Assembly: GCA_963169695.1 (NCBI GenBank)
Contig: CAUJDS010000041.1
Location: 1-44,763, forward strand
Direction of reading: 5' to 3'
DNA from: Bdellovibrionota bacterium
GTDB lineage: Bacteria > Bdellovibrionota > UBA1018 > CAUJDS01
Length of the DNA stretch: 44,763 nucleotides
The notes under the pieces were generated by a model, which saw only the letters and a list, made by a program, of their open reading frames with translations, was not told where the DNA came from and ran no database searches. The translations under genes and the position numbers were made by a program. Positions 1 to 6,300 of the stretch are shown one piece after another (within the stretch, counting starts at the first letter, position 1; every line of letters starts with the position of its first letter).

Positions 1-9
1 GCGGAAAGG

Positions 10-120
10 CGCACACGAAGTGCGGCTTAGCGATAACCCCGGCCACGGAGTGAGTGTCCGGAGGACACGAACGCGAGTGGCCTAGCCCCGCTTGCCGAGC
101 CGTAACAGCCGTTAGGCTGT
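10..120. repeat. densely structured segment with nested inverted repeats
   Basis: Several inverted repeats lie side by side. CGCAC at 10-14 pairs with GTGCG at 20-24. A nested structure follows: CGGCT (23-27) with AGCCG (98-102), AGCG (29-32) with CGCT (89-92), GGCCAC (41-46) with GTGGCC (77-82), and GTGTCC (54-59) with GGACAC (63-68). ACAGCC (105-110) then pairs with GGCTGT (115-120) around a GTTA loop. No coding frame is credible here. It may be an extragenic palindromic element, an RNA tail of a gene outside the window, or the edge of a transferred island; the sequence alone does not decide. Confidence 0.5.
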
Positions 121-125
121 GAAGG

Positions 126-149
126 CTGGTTGGTCACCCCAGTTTTTTT
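126..149 (+). terminator. possible weak Rho-independent terminator
   Basis: CTGG at 126-129 can pair with CCAG at 139-142, followed directly by seven T at 143-149. The stem is short, so this is a weak candidate. It would end transcription of something left of the window before the toxin-antitoxin genes. The rest of 150-313 shows no gene or clear signal. Confidence 0.3.
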
Positions 150-313
150 GAGTGGGAATGACACCAAATCTGAAAACCGTAAGAAAATCAAATCGAGGAG
201 ATTCGAGCAGTTATCAATCTTCCGAGGCGTCATCCGTTACCAGAAATTGCCCGACGTTACCCGAGTTGGGCTTACTTGGGCTTGGGATGGGCTTTTTAGG
301 ATAAATAGCCACT

Positions 314-363
314 TGGCACAATTAACACACACATTTGAAATTGTGAGTGGATAGTGCCATACT
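314..363 (+). promoter_or_regulatory. abiE promoter with nested operator-like inverted repeats
   Basis: A -35 element TTGAAA (335-340), a 17-base spacer and a -10 element CATACT (358-363) put the predicted transcript start at or next to the ATG at 370, so the message would be leaderless. Two nested inverted repeats surround the promoter: TGGCAC (314-319) with GTGCCA (354-359), and CACAATT (317-323) with AATTGTG (339-345). AbiEi antitoxins are known to bind inverted repeats in their own promoter, so these are good candidates for autoregulatory operators. Confidence 0.55.
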
Positions 364-369
364 GGTAGC

Positions 370-885
370 ATGGCATCTTCGCGTACGAAATACCGCAAAA
401 TAGCTGAGAAAATTACTTCGGGAGACCTCGTAAGAGTGGGGAAAGGCGTATACGCTAAACCCAGCGACCTTGAAGGTTTAGACGGTGATTTCTACCGCGC
501 CACGCTTTTGTGTGGCCACCCCTCAGCGATATGTCTTCTTTCGGCTTTAAAATACTATGGGCTGTCAGAACAGATCTTTGGTGGTACCTGGGTGCTACTT
601 CCCTATACTGCTTATTTGACTCGCAAAAAGGTTCTAAGACCTGTCCGCTCAAGAAGACCACAATGGAAAACAGGAATTATCTCGAAATCAAAGTTTAAAA
701 TCACAACTCTTGAACGCACGCTTGTAGACGTTTTTCGCTATCACCGCCTTATTGGCATTCCTAGCGCTATAGATGCTTTAAAAAGGGCTCTTAAAGAAAA
801 ACAAACGACTAAGAGCAAAGTTTTCGAGATGGCAAAAAAGCTGAATTACTCAAAACAGATTCTCCCTTACTTGGAGGCATTGTGA
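370..885 (+). CDS. abiEi: AbiEi-family antitoxin (type IV toxin-antitoxin)
   Basis: This 171-aa protein has the look of AbiEi antitoxins: an N-terminal winged-helix part (LVRVGKGVYAKP, about residues 18-30) of the kind that binds DNA, followed by the AbiEi C-terminal region with TTLERTLVDVFRYH near residues 112-125. AbiEi represses its own promoter and counteracts the AbiEii toxin without a stable protein complex (known for the family). It overlaps the toxin gene by four bases. There is no Shine-Dalgarno sequence before the ATG, and a promoter lies just upstream, consistent with leaderless expression. It is shorter than many AbiEi proteins, which commonly exceed 190 residues. Confidence 0.85.
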   Translation: MASSRTKYRKIAEKITSGDLVRVGKGVYAKPSDLEGLDGDFYRATLLCGHPSAICLLSALKYYGLSEQIFGGTWVLLPYTAYLTRKKVLRPVRSRRPQWKTGIISKSKFKITTLERTLVDVFRYHRLIGIPSAIDALKRALKEKQTTKSKVFEMAKKLNYSKQILPYLEAL

Positions 886-1718
886 AAGCCTCCGTACGTC
901 CAGAATCTGTAAGAGCAAAACTCGTGCGGCTTGCCAACCACCTGGACCGAGAGTTCAACGCCCTTGCACTTGAGTTTGCAATTGAAAGGCTTGTAGTCCG
1001 TCTTCAAAGTGACTCTAAGCTCGCAACTCATCTCATTTTCAAAGGTGGGTTCGTCATGCTCAAAGCATATGGATCTTCTCGAACGACAGTTGACTTGGAT
1101 ACCTCGATTCATAGCCTTTCGCTAGAGGAAGCCGAAAAGCGCGCACGGGATGTTATAGAAGGCGACTTCGCCGATGGTCTTTGGATGGGAGGCATTGAAT
1201 CACAAACACTTGATCATCAGACTGAATACGCAGGCCTCCGTCTGATCATTCGCTTTTCAATCGGAAAACCAAAAATTGAAGTTAAGCGCCTTGGCCGATT
1301 AATTCTTGATATTGGCGTCGCCGATGCCATCACACCTGGCCCCAAAGATGCGCAGATTCAACCCATGCTTGGAGGAGAACCGATTGGTTGGCGAGTTTAT
1401 CCAGTTGAAACCATCGTTGCTGAAAAAATCCACGCCCTTGTTTCACATGGAAGTTTAAATTCTCGACTAAAGGATATCTACGATCTCACGATTCTTCTTC
1501 CAAGATGTGAAAACGTTACCCTTCTCAAGAAAGCGATCGACAAAACATTCAAACATCGCAGTACGGATCGCCCCACGTCCTTTGTCGAATTCTGGAAGAC
1601 CTTGGATAAATCCGTCTTAAAACGTGCCACTGGTGCTGTCGTTCTCAGTTCTGGCTCCAATCCCGACTTTGAAGCTCTCGATTCTGATCTTTTTAAATCT
1701 CTTAAAATTCTAGATTAA
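882..1718 (+). CDS. abiEii: AbiEii/AbiGii-family nucleotidyltransferase toxin
   Basis: This 278-aa protein is the toxin half of the pair. AbiEii enzymes are DNA polymerase beta-like nucleotidyltransferases; homologues use NTPs to modify tRNA 3' ends or other targets. The family motifs are visible: FKGGFVML near residues 53-60, TTVDLDTS at 68-75 with the metal-binding D71 and D73, ETIVAEKIHAL at 176-186 with K182, and SRLKDIYDL at 194-202. The toxin therefore looks catalytically intact. The GTG start at 882 overlaps the antitoxin stop and is preceded by TTGGAGG. Such pairs act in phage abortive infection or in plasmid or island maintenance. Confidence 0.88.
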   Translation: MKASVRPESVRAKLVRLANHLDREFNALALEFAIERLVVRLQSDSKLATHLIFKGGFVMLKAYGSSRTTVDLDTSIHSLSLEEAEKRARDVIEGDFADGLWMGGIESQTLDHQTEYAGLRLIIRFSIGKPKIEVKRLGRLILDIGVADAITPGPKDAQIQPMLGGEPIGWRVYPVETIVAEKIHALVSHGSLNSRLKDIYDLTILLPRCENVTLLKKAIDKTFKHRSTDRPTSFVEFWKTLDKSVLKRATGAVVLSSGSNPDFEALDSDLFKSLKILD

Positions 1719-1727
1719 ATTCTTTAT

Positions 1728-1838
1728 CCGCCCCGCAAAACTCCGCTGTAGCTCCGTTCCTGACCACTACCTCGGAACATCGTGGAGGGGGAGTGGTCAG
1801 GAACGATCAGAGCGAAAGCGCGGGGCATTGCGGGGCGG
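1728..1838. repeat. nested palindrome after the AbiE module
   Basis: A two-tier inverted repeat begins nine bases after the toxin stop. The outer arms are CCGCCCCGCAA (1728-1738) and TTGCGGGGCGG (1828-1838), 11 perfect pairs. The inner arms are GTTCCTGACCACT (1756-1768) and AGTGGTCAGGAAC (1792-1804), 13 perfect pairs around a 23-base loop. There is no U-tract, so this is not a typical terminator. It could be a REP-like element, a recombination site or a cruciform. Its position bounds the AbiE genes on the right, as the structured segment does on the left. Confidence 0.65.
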
Positions 1839-1871
1839 AAATTCGATGTGATTTCAATTTCTTGGACGAGT

Positions 1872-1917
1872 GTTACCGCCATTTTTTACGGTAACGGAAG
1901 TGACGACGCCGTCGTCA
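1872..1917. terminator. two small hairpins between convergent genes
   Basis: GTTACCG (1872-1878) pairs with CGGTAAC (1889-1895), and TGACGAC (1901-1907) pairs with GTCGTCA (1911-1917). They lie between the convergent abiEii and O-methyltransferase genes and could terminate the minus-strand operon, although no strong U-run follows. Confidence 0.3.
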
Positions 1918-1930
1918 GCTGATTGGACTC

Positions 1931-2947
1931 CTAGACAGTGACTTCGAGGACAAAAAACGGTGACTTTGTGGGCACGATTTTGTTGAGACTAAGACCAGCG
2001 GCATCTAGAAGATTTCGAAAGTCCTGTTCGGTTCGTTCTCTTCCGCCGGGAGTAACAGCGAGCATTTCCAAATCAACGAATCTACTTCGATCCTCTGGTC
2101 CAGGGTCTTTTTGAATGAGCTGCTCGACAATCAAGATTTTTGAAGACTTCGGTACGCTCGTTCGAAGTGTGCCTAGAATTTTACTTGCTCGAGAATCATC
2201 CCGGTCATGAAGGATATATTTCATCAAGTAGATGTCGCCTTCTGACGGAATTTTTTCGAAGAAACTTCCTTCTTCAAATCGAATTCTCCCCTTCACACTG
2301 CTCAAGCCCGGCGAGGTTTTAGCAACCGCAATTACCTCAGGAAGGTCAAATAGCACGCCCTTTGCTTTCGTGTTCTTGTTCAGAAATTCGGCAAGTAATG
2401 CTCCGGTTGCACCACCAACATCGACGATTGTAACGTCACCAGCGATCGGATAGGCGTCCGCAATAACAGGCGCAACTCGCCTCGACAGATTGCTCATGGT
2501 GTCTGAGAACGTCTGAGTATTTTCGGGTTCTCGCTTCAAAAATTCGAAAAGCTCCATTCCCGAATTGATCTCAACTCCCGACTTTCCGGTCTTCACACTA
2601 TCAAGAAGTTTCCCCCACGCGTCCCAATGCCAGGAATCCCCGTGCATATTGACGAACGATCGCATTGTTGCAGGATGATCCGATTTCAAAAATTCTCCGA
2701 GTGGTCCTAGCGAGAATTTTCGCCCGTCGGCTTCAATCAAATACCCGATAGATGCCACAGCCCTCATCACTCGGTATAGGGCCTCGGGATTTGTATTCGT
2801 CAGCTTTGCGAGCTGCCCGGCAGTCTTGGGGCTTTCTTTTAAGTGATCGCAAACCCCGAGCCTTGAAACGACGTAGACCGCCTGCGTGGTCCAATATCCA
2901 CAAATATGAGTAATGACGTCAGTTGGCGTGAACTGCTTATTTTCCAT
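1931..2947 (-). CDS. SAM-dependent O-methyltransferase (Methyltransf_2 type)
   Basis: This 338-aa protein matches the caffeate/hydroxyneurosporene O-methyltransferase type. An N-terminal winged-helix dimerisation domain (about residues 8-90) is followed by a Rossmann methyltransferase domain. The SAM-binding motif VDVGGATGA is at 175-183, the acidic ribose-binding residue is in LFDLP (D201), and the likely general base is H247 in ILHDRDD. It would transfer a methyl group from SAM to a hydroxyl of a small, often aromatic, substrate, which cannot be named. The start follows a good ribosome site (AGGAG). It is the last gene of a four-gene operon, 27 bases after the acetyltransferase. Confidence 0.85.
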   Translation of the reverse strand: MENKQFTPTDVITHICGYWTTQAVYVVSRLGVCDHLKESPKTAGQLAKLTNTNPEALYRVMRAVASIGYLIEADGRKFSLGPLGEFLKSDHPATMRSFVNMHGDSWHWDAWGKLLDSVKTGKSGVEINSGMELFEFLKREPENTQTFSDTMSNLSRRVAPVIADAYPIAGDVTIVDVGGATGALLAEFLNKNTKAKGVLFDLPEVIAVAKTSPGLSSVKGRIRFEEGSFFEKIPSEGDIYLMKYILHDRDDSRASKILGTLRTSVPKSSKILIVEQLIQKDPGPEDRSRFVDLEMLAVTPGGRERTEQDFRNLLDAAGLSLNKIVPTKSPFFVLEVTV

Positions 2948-2974
2948 AGAAACTCCTATTGATTCAAAAACCTT

Positions 2975-3496
2975 TCACCACGGCAGACCTTTCAGATTTA
3001 TTTCCTTGAACGCGATCGGTACCTCAAACGAATAGGTCATGCAGTTCGAAGGCCACACTTTTTCTCCAGATGGTTGCCAAATGGTCGTTTGGCCCGAAAA
3101 CTTTTTCCATCCAAGTGAAGAATAAAATGGCAAAAGGTCGTCGGCGCAAAAGAGAACGCCAAGTGCTTGGGTGTCCTTTTTCTTCATGAAATCGAGCGCG
3201 GCTTGATTGAGTTTTTTAGAATATCCTTTGCCGCGATGAACTGGTTCCGTGATGACATTGTTTAGGCCCAGTAAATGAAAGGGCTTCCCGTCAACCTGTC
3301 CCTGCCGATCAATAATATTGAGAAAGCTCACCAGTTCGTTGTTCTCGAGTCCCAACAAAGTCCAGGTCGGCTCTGCCCACTTGTGGGTCCTTACTACTTC
3401 GACATGGCCAAACTCGCGGTGAATTCGTTTCGCCAAATCATTGCGAAGGCTCTCTTCAACTTTTGCAGATTCAAGGATTTCAATTTTCATGGGCAC
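2975..3496 (-). CDS. GNAT-family N-acetyltransferase
   Basis: This 173-aa acetyltransferase has the acetyl-CoA pyrophosphate-binding motif HRGKGYSKK at residues 87-95 and the typical C-terminal FYSSLGWKKF segment. Its layout, ending in a tryptophan (LKGLPW), recalls the AAC(2')/NodA-like branch of GNATs, but that is only a resemblance and the substrate is unknown. The GTG start abuts the stop of the preceding acetyltransferase; an in-frame ATG two codons later is an equally possible start. The GAGG before it serves as ribosome site. Confidence 0.75.
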   Translation of the reverse strand: MPMKIEILESAKVEESLRNDLAKRIHREFGHVEVVRTHKWAEPTWTLLGLENNELVSFLNIIDRQGQVDGKPFHLLGLNNVITEPVHRGKGYSKKLNQAALDFMKKKDTQALGVLFCADDLLPFYSSLGWKKFSGQTTIWQPSGEKVWPSNCMTYSFEVPIAFKEINLKGLPW

Positions 3497-4012
3497 TCAT
3501 CCTCGGCGATAAACATAGATATCTGCCGTAGCATCTCTAAACGGGATATTTTTCTCAAAAACACCGCCTATTCGAATTGATAGCGATTTAGATCTGACGT
3601 TTTCAGGGAGGATCAGGCTAATGAGTCGATCAGTCTTCAATGCATCGAAGCCCATCTTTTGAACTGCTGCTGCTGCCTCGGATGCATAACCCTTGCCCCA
3701 AAATCGCTTTGCCAAGGACCATTTGATTTCAGGTTCTGGCCAATCGCCTGGGTACCAAAGCCCAACTGGCCCGGCCATTTGGCCAGTTGCCTTTTCTACG
3801 AGCGCGTATGGACCGTAACCTCGGAGATGCCAGTGACCAAGATATGACGCGAGCGTTCGCCACGTTTGCCACTTTGTCAGAGGTGTCTTGATCGTGTATC
3901 GAACGCATTCTTCATCACAGAACATCTCGAAGAGTGAATCCCAATCCGCCTCCCTGAACATTCTGAGTTGAAGTCGCTCGGTTTGTAGCTCTGTAGGAAT
4001 CAAGAACTTCAT
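3497..4012 (-). CDS. RimJ/RimL-like GNAT acetyltransferase
   Basis: This 171-aa protein is of the Acetyltransf_3 kind: TERLQLRMFREAD near residues 11-23, a central beta region, and the acetyl-CoA motif RFWGKGYASEA at 103-113. Relatives acetylate protein N-termini, amino sugars or antibiotics, and the target here cannot be told. It overlaps the SnoaL-like gene by four bases (ATGA) and its stop touches the next gene's start, so translation of the three is probably coupled. Confidence 0.8.
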   Translation of the reverse strand: MKFLIPTELQTERLQLRMFREADWDSLFEMFCDEECVRYTIKTPLTKWQTWRTLASYLGHWHLRGYGPYALVEKATGQMAGPVGLWYPGDWPEPEIKWSLAKRFWGKGYASEAAAAVQKMGFDALKTDRLISLILPENVRSKSLSIRIGGVFEKNIPFRDATADIYVYRRG

Positions 4013-4386
4013 TTATGATCCTCCAGCACGGTGTTTTGATCCAAAATGAGAATCCATCGACCTTGATGTCTCTTTAATACCGACGTAATGAAGACCGTTT
4101 TTGTGAATGGCTTTCCGTTCGCGAAATCTTGATATGTCGCTTTGACGGTGCCCATGCCAAGGTCACCCGAAGCCTCAGTTTGCAATAACTCGTAGGAAAA
4201 CTTTCCGGTCCTATTTGAGAAATAGCCCTGTTGGGATTCTATGAAAGAGTCGTTTCCCTCGATGAGACGATTGGGGGGAAGAACGGCAGTCACTGGATAC
4301 TTCGGATCGAGAAATTCTTTAAACTTCTCCCAATCCTTATCGCAGACTGCCGCTAGCATTGTTTCCAATGCGTCCTTGAATTCCAT
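4009..4386 (-). CDS. SnoaL/NTF2-like small protein
   Basis: This 125-aa protein shows the NTF2-like cone pattern: an N-terminal helix (ALETMLAAVCDKDWEKFKEF), then alternating beta strands ending in RHQGRWILILDQNTV. Proteins of this fold act as small-molecule isomerases, hydrolases or binding proteins; nothing here fixes the substrate. It is the first gene of the minus-strand operon with two GNATs and an O-methyltransferase, suggesting modification or detoxification of a small molecule. AGGAAAG precedes the start codon. Confidence 0.65.
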   Translation of the reverse strand: MEFKDALETMLAAVCDKDWEKFKEFLDPKYPVTAVLPPNRLIEGNDSFIESQQGYFSNRTGKFSYELLQTEASGDLGMGTVKATYQDFANGKPFTKTVFITSVLKRHQGRWILILDQNTVLEDHK

Positions 4387-4484
4387 CAGCGCTTTCCTAT
4401 TTCCGCCCCCAATTGCTTTGTGTTTTGGGCTGTTTCTTTATCTTTTTTACCATATTCAGTAACTGATTTAAATGATCGAGTTCA
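4387..4484. other. intergenic stretch left of the palindrome array
   Basis: About 100 bases between the divergent SnoaL-like and HTH genes with no credible frame. It must hold the promoter of the minus-strand operon, but no convincing -35/-10 pair could be picked out. The full gene-free gap runs to 4786 and contains the palindrome array (4485-4607) and a hairpin at 4749-4764; 4608-4748 shows nothing recognisable. Confidence 0.4.
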
Positions 4485-4542
4485 TCACACATCCGTGTGA
4501 ACTTCACACCGTTGTGTGATCAGATTTCACACGGATGTGTGA
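4485..4542. repeat. three tandem palindromes TCACAC-N4-GTGTGA
   Basis: Three 16-bp perfect dyads with identical arms follow one another: 4485-4500 (spacer ATCC), 4504-4519 (spacer CGTT) and 4527-4542 (spacer GGAT). The first and third are exact reverse complements of each other. Their centres are 19 and 23 bp apart. They are continuous with a second family of three dyads at 4545-4604. Repeated identical dyads usually mean cooperative binding of a dimeric protein; which protein is unknown. Confidence 0.8.
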
Positions 4543-4544
4543 AG

Positions 4545-4604
4545 TGGGCTGGGACTAACCCAAAATGTGGGTTGGATTCAGCCCAGTGGGCTGGTTTAAG
4601 CCCA
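4545..4604. repeat. three tandem dyads TGGGYT-N6-ARCCCA
   Basis: Three 18-bp dyads lie at 4545-4562, 4568-4585 and 4587-4604. The first two have one imperfect arm position each; the third is perfect. Centres are 23 and 19 bp apart and continue the spacing of the adjacent TCACAC array. Arms also pair across units (AAGTGGGCT at 4542-4550 with AGCCCACTT at 4599-4607), so the single strand could fold into a branched structure. Function unknown. Confidence 0.75.
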
Positions 4605-4748
4605 CTTGAGACTCCTCGAATCGAATAAAATACTGAGCGAGGCTGGCACACGGATTGCTCTAGTAACGAACGAACGACTTCTGAACATTGTCGGTTTACT
4701 GAATTGCCCGCCTTCATCCCGTCGATATCCGATTTCCAAAAGCTAACT

Positions 4749-4764
4749 CGCTGCTCCGGCAGCG
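4749..4764 (+). promoter_or_regulatory. hairpin with UNCG-type tetraloop in the HTH gene leader
   Basis: CGCTGC (4749-4754) and GCAGCG (4759-4764) close a TCCG loop, which in RNA is a stable UNCG-type tetraloop. It sits 22 bases before the ATG of the excisionase-like gene, just upstream of its ribosome site TAAGGA, and may influence translation or mRNA stability. Confidence 0.4.
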
Positions 4765-4786
4765 GACAAATCTAAGGAATCCAAAA

Positions 4787-5101
4787 ATGGAGAACAATGT
4801 TTACCCCCTTCTCCGTTCGAATTCTGAAACCCATACAGACGAAAATAAATTTGGTAAAAGAGAAATATCTGGCTTGGAGATTCGAAAAAATCCCGAGCCT
4901 GTGTTCTTTGAAAATCTGGAATGGATGACGTCTCGCGAAGCGGCTCAGTACTTGAGAAAATCCGCGGGAGCACTTCGGGTCATGGTCTGTCGCGGACAGA
5001 TTCCGACTCGAAAGTTCTTTTGTAGGCTCTACTTCAGGAAAACTGAGCTTGATTGCTTACTCGAATCCTCCTCCCAAAAAGGAGGAAGAAAATGGGAATA
5101 A
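4787..5101 (+). CDS. excisionase-like helix-turn-helix protein
   Basis: This 104-aa protein has a disordered N-terminal half and a C-terminal MerR/excisionase-type HTH (HTH_17 pattern): WMTSREAAQYLRKS at about residues 46-59, then VMVCRGQIPTRKF and LYFRKTELDCLL. Proteins of this kind bind DNA as excision factors or small regulators. It overlaps by 11 bases a truncated integrase gene, so together they look like the recombination module of a decayed integrative element. TAAGGA precedes the ATG. Confidence 0.7.
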   Translation: MENNVYPLLRSNSETHTDENKFGKREISGLEIRKNPEPVFFENLEWMTSREAAQYLRKSAGALRVMVCRGQIPTRKFFCRLYFRKTELDCLLESSSQKGGRKWE

Positions 5102-5325
5102 AATCCTACATCGAAAACAATCAAACGCTTTGGAGCGTCTATGTACACGTGAGATCCTCACGCAACCGTGCCATCCGAAAGCAACTGCATGCGAATGGAT
5201 TGCAATCCAAAGCCGAAGCCATCGCCACCGAAAGGAAACTGCTCAAAGAAGCATCCGAAGAAGTGGCACGCTTCGAAGGCATGGGGTGGAAGCCTTTGCG
5301 AGAATTTTTTACTCTGCCCGAGTAG
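5091..5325 (+). pseudogene. truncated tyrosine integrase, N-terminal arm-binding part
   Basis: Only 77 residues remain. They resemble the N-terminal arm DNA-binding domain of phage-type integrases: a beta pattern (TLWSVYVHVRSS) followed by a Lys/Arg-rich helix (SKAEAIATERKLLKEA). The catalytic R..HxxR..Y domain is absent. The ATG is preceded by an excellent ribosome site (AAGGAGG), so the fragment could still be translated. Immediately after its stop, in the same frame, comes the C-terminus of an unrelated amine oxidase, which marks a deletion or recombination joint. The integrase assignment rests on pattern and on the excisionase-like neighbour. Confidence 0.5.
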
Positions 5326-5328
5326 AAA

Positions 5329-5578
5329 GTCGATTCTCTTTTAGAACAAACCTATTTCCATGATTGGTCAGCCGATCCGTACGCGTGCGGAGTCTATAAC
5401 TATGTGACTGTGGATGGTTTGTCGGCCCAAGAATCCTTGGCCGAGCCCCTGAACGGGACTCTTTTCTTTGCGGGGGAAGCTACCCATTTTCATTGGATAT
5501 TCTGGGACGGCGAATGGTGCGATTATCAGTGGGACCAGAGTTGCGAAAGGAGTCTTAAAAAGCTTGGGGAAAGCATAA
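5329..5578 (+). pseudogene. C-terminal remnant of a flavin amine oxidase, frameshifted
   Basis: Translation from 5329 gives YFHDWSADPYACGVYNYV and then LNGTLFFAGEAT, the typical FAD-binding end of flavin monoamine oxidases. After GEAT the frame shifts by one base: reading from 5483 restores GYSGTANGAIISGTRVAKGV and a stop at 5576-5578, the usual family ending. So this is a dead gene with the first several hundred residues missing and a frameshift near 5480-5485. It joins directly to the integrase fragment. Confidence 0.75.
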
Positions 5579-5613
5579 GTCAGTAAGTCTTTGTAAGAGC
5601 GCTCATCCACACA

Positions 5614-5642
5614 TTGACAATAGAAATTGGTTCGTCTAACCC
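5614..5642 (+). promoter_or_regulatory. candidate promoter close to the 5649 start codon
   Basis: A perfect -35 TTGACA (5614-5619) lies 35 bases before the ATG at 5649; with a 17-base spacer the -10 position is TAACCC (5637-5642), which is poor. No ribosome site precedes the ATG, which fits leaderless transcription. Confidence 0.35.
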
Positions 5643-5648
5643 TCACGC

Positions 5649-6300
5649 ATGGTTAGAGGGACGTGGTTTGCACTATTGATATTCAGCCTTTCGGGTTTAA
5701 CGGCTAGTTTTGGGCAGGAGTCTCCCTCACTACCGGTAACTGGTTTTGGTGGAGAGCGATATGACTCCATACAAGGCCATAACCTAGAGAGCCTTGACGA
5801 GGCGCTAACTGCAGATGGATCCAACGAACTGCGAGTGGCAAAGATCGTTCTTCAAAATGCGGGAAGTTTGGGGTCCAATCGCACAACTTTTTTTATTCTT
5901 CGATTTTTAAATCCCACAACACAAAGCCTTGACACCTTTGCCTTAATCCCTACCACCCAGCCCCAGAATGTCTTTCGTCCCGGAAGAATCCAGTTACGAA
6001 GTCGGTTTTGAGCCGGGACCTGCTTTTGACTTTCTTATCCATCATCTTTCCGAAGTTACGGTGGTTCGTATTCCATCCGATTTGGATTCATTCACCGAGA
6101 CGGCTCGCGTAGTAGAAGGATCGCTTGGCGTTAAGACTCGTCGTTTGCCGTTGGGAACGTGGTTTCAAAAGGGGGCTGTCGTGTTTGATCGCTTTCATAA
6201 AATGGCTCTGCGGTCGGGTCCGGATCCGCTTCTCTTTGCCCTGGGCGGCCTAACGATCGCAGGTGGTTGCGCGATTGTTCTGCAGTTACTGTTCAGATAG
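5649..6300 (+). pseudogene. secreted, C-terminally membrane-anchored protein with split reading frame
   Basis: Two overlapping frames seem to be halves of one gene. The first (5649-6011) begins with a signal peptide ending near GLTASFGQ and runs 120 residues. The second (continuing from about 5968 to 6300) carries on in the +1 frame and ends in one transmembrane helix (LLFALGGLTIAGG...). The likely joint is near 5975-5995, where FRPG in one frame meets VGFEPGPAFDF in the other. Joined, they would give about 215 residues with a periplasmic domain and a C-terminal anchor. The family is not recognised. A real frameshift, a sequencing error or two separate genes are all possible. Confidence 0.5.

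Noticed and set aside
111-117. GTTAGGC, which matches the R' core of integron attC sites
   Set aside because: No matching R'' (RYYYAAC) lies at a suitable distance, and the flanking stems do not follow the attC order; GTTA is simply the loop of a small hairpin.
130-354. A 74-codon frame before the AbiE genes
   Set aside because: It has no ribosome site, no recognisable sequence pattern, and overlaps the predicted abiE operator and promoter.
1728-1838. Nested palindrome as a Rho-independent terminator
   Set aside because: Arms are far apart with long loops and there is no T-run on either side.
4495-4532. TGTGA...TCACA pairs resembling CRP sites
   Set aside because: The gaps are 3 and 7 bases, not the 6 of the CRP consensus; the regular unit is the inverse arrangement TCACAC-N4-GTGTGA.
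4485-4604. Short tandem repeats that could be taken for a CRISPR array
   Set aside because: Units are only 16-18 bp, there are no unique 25-40 bp spacers, and no cas genes are present.
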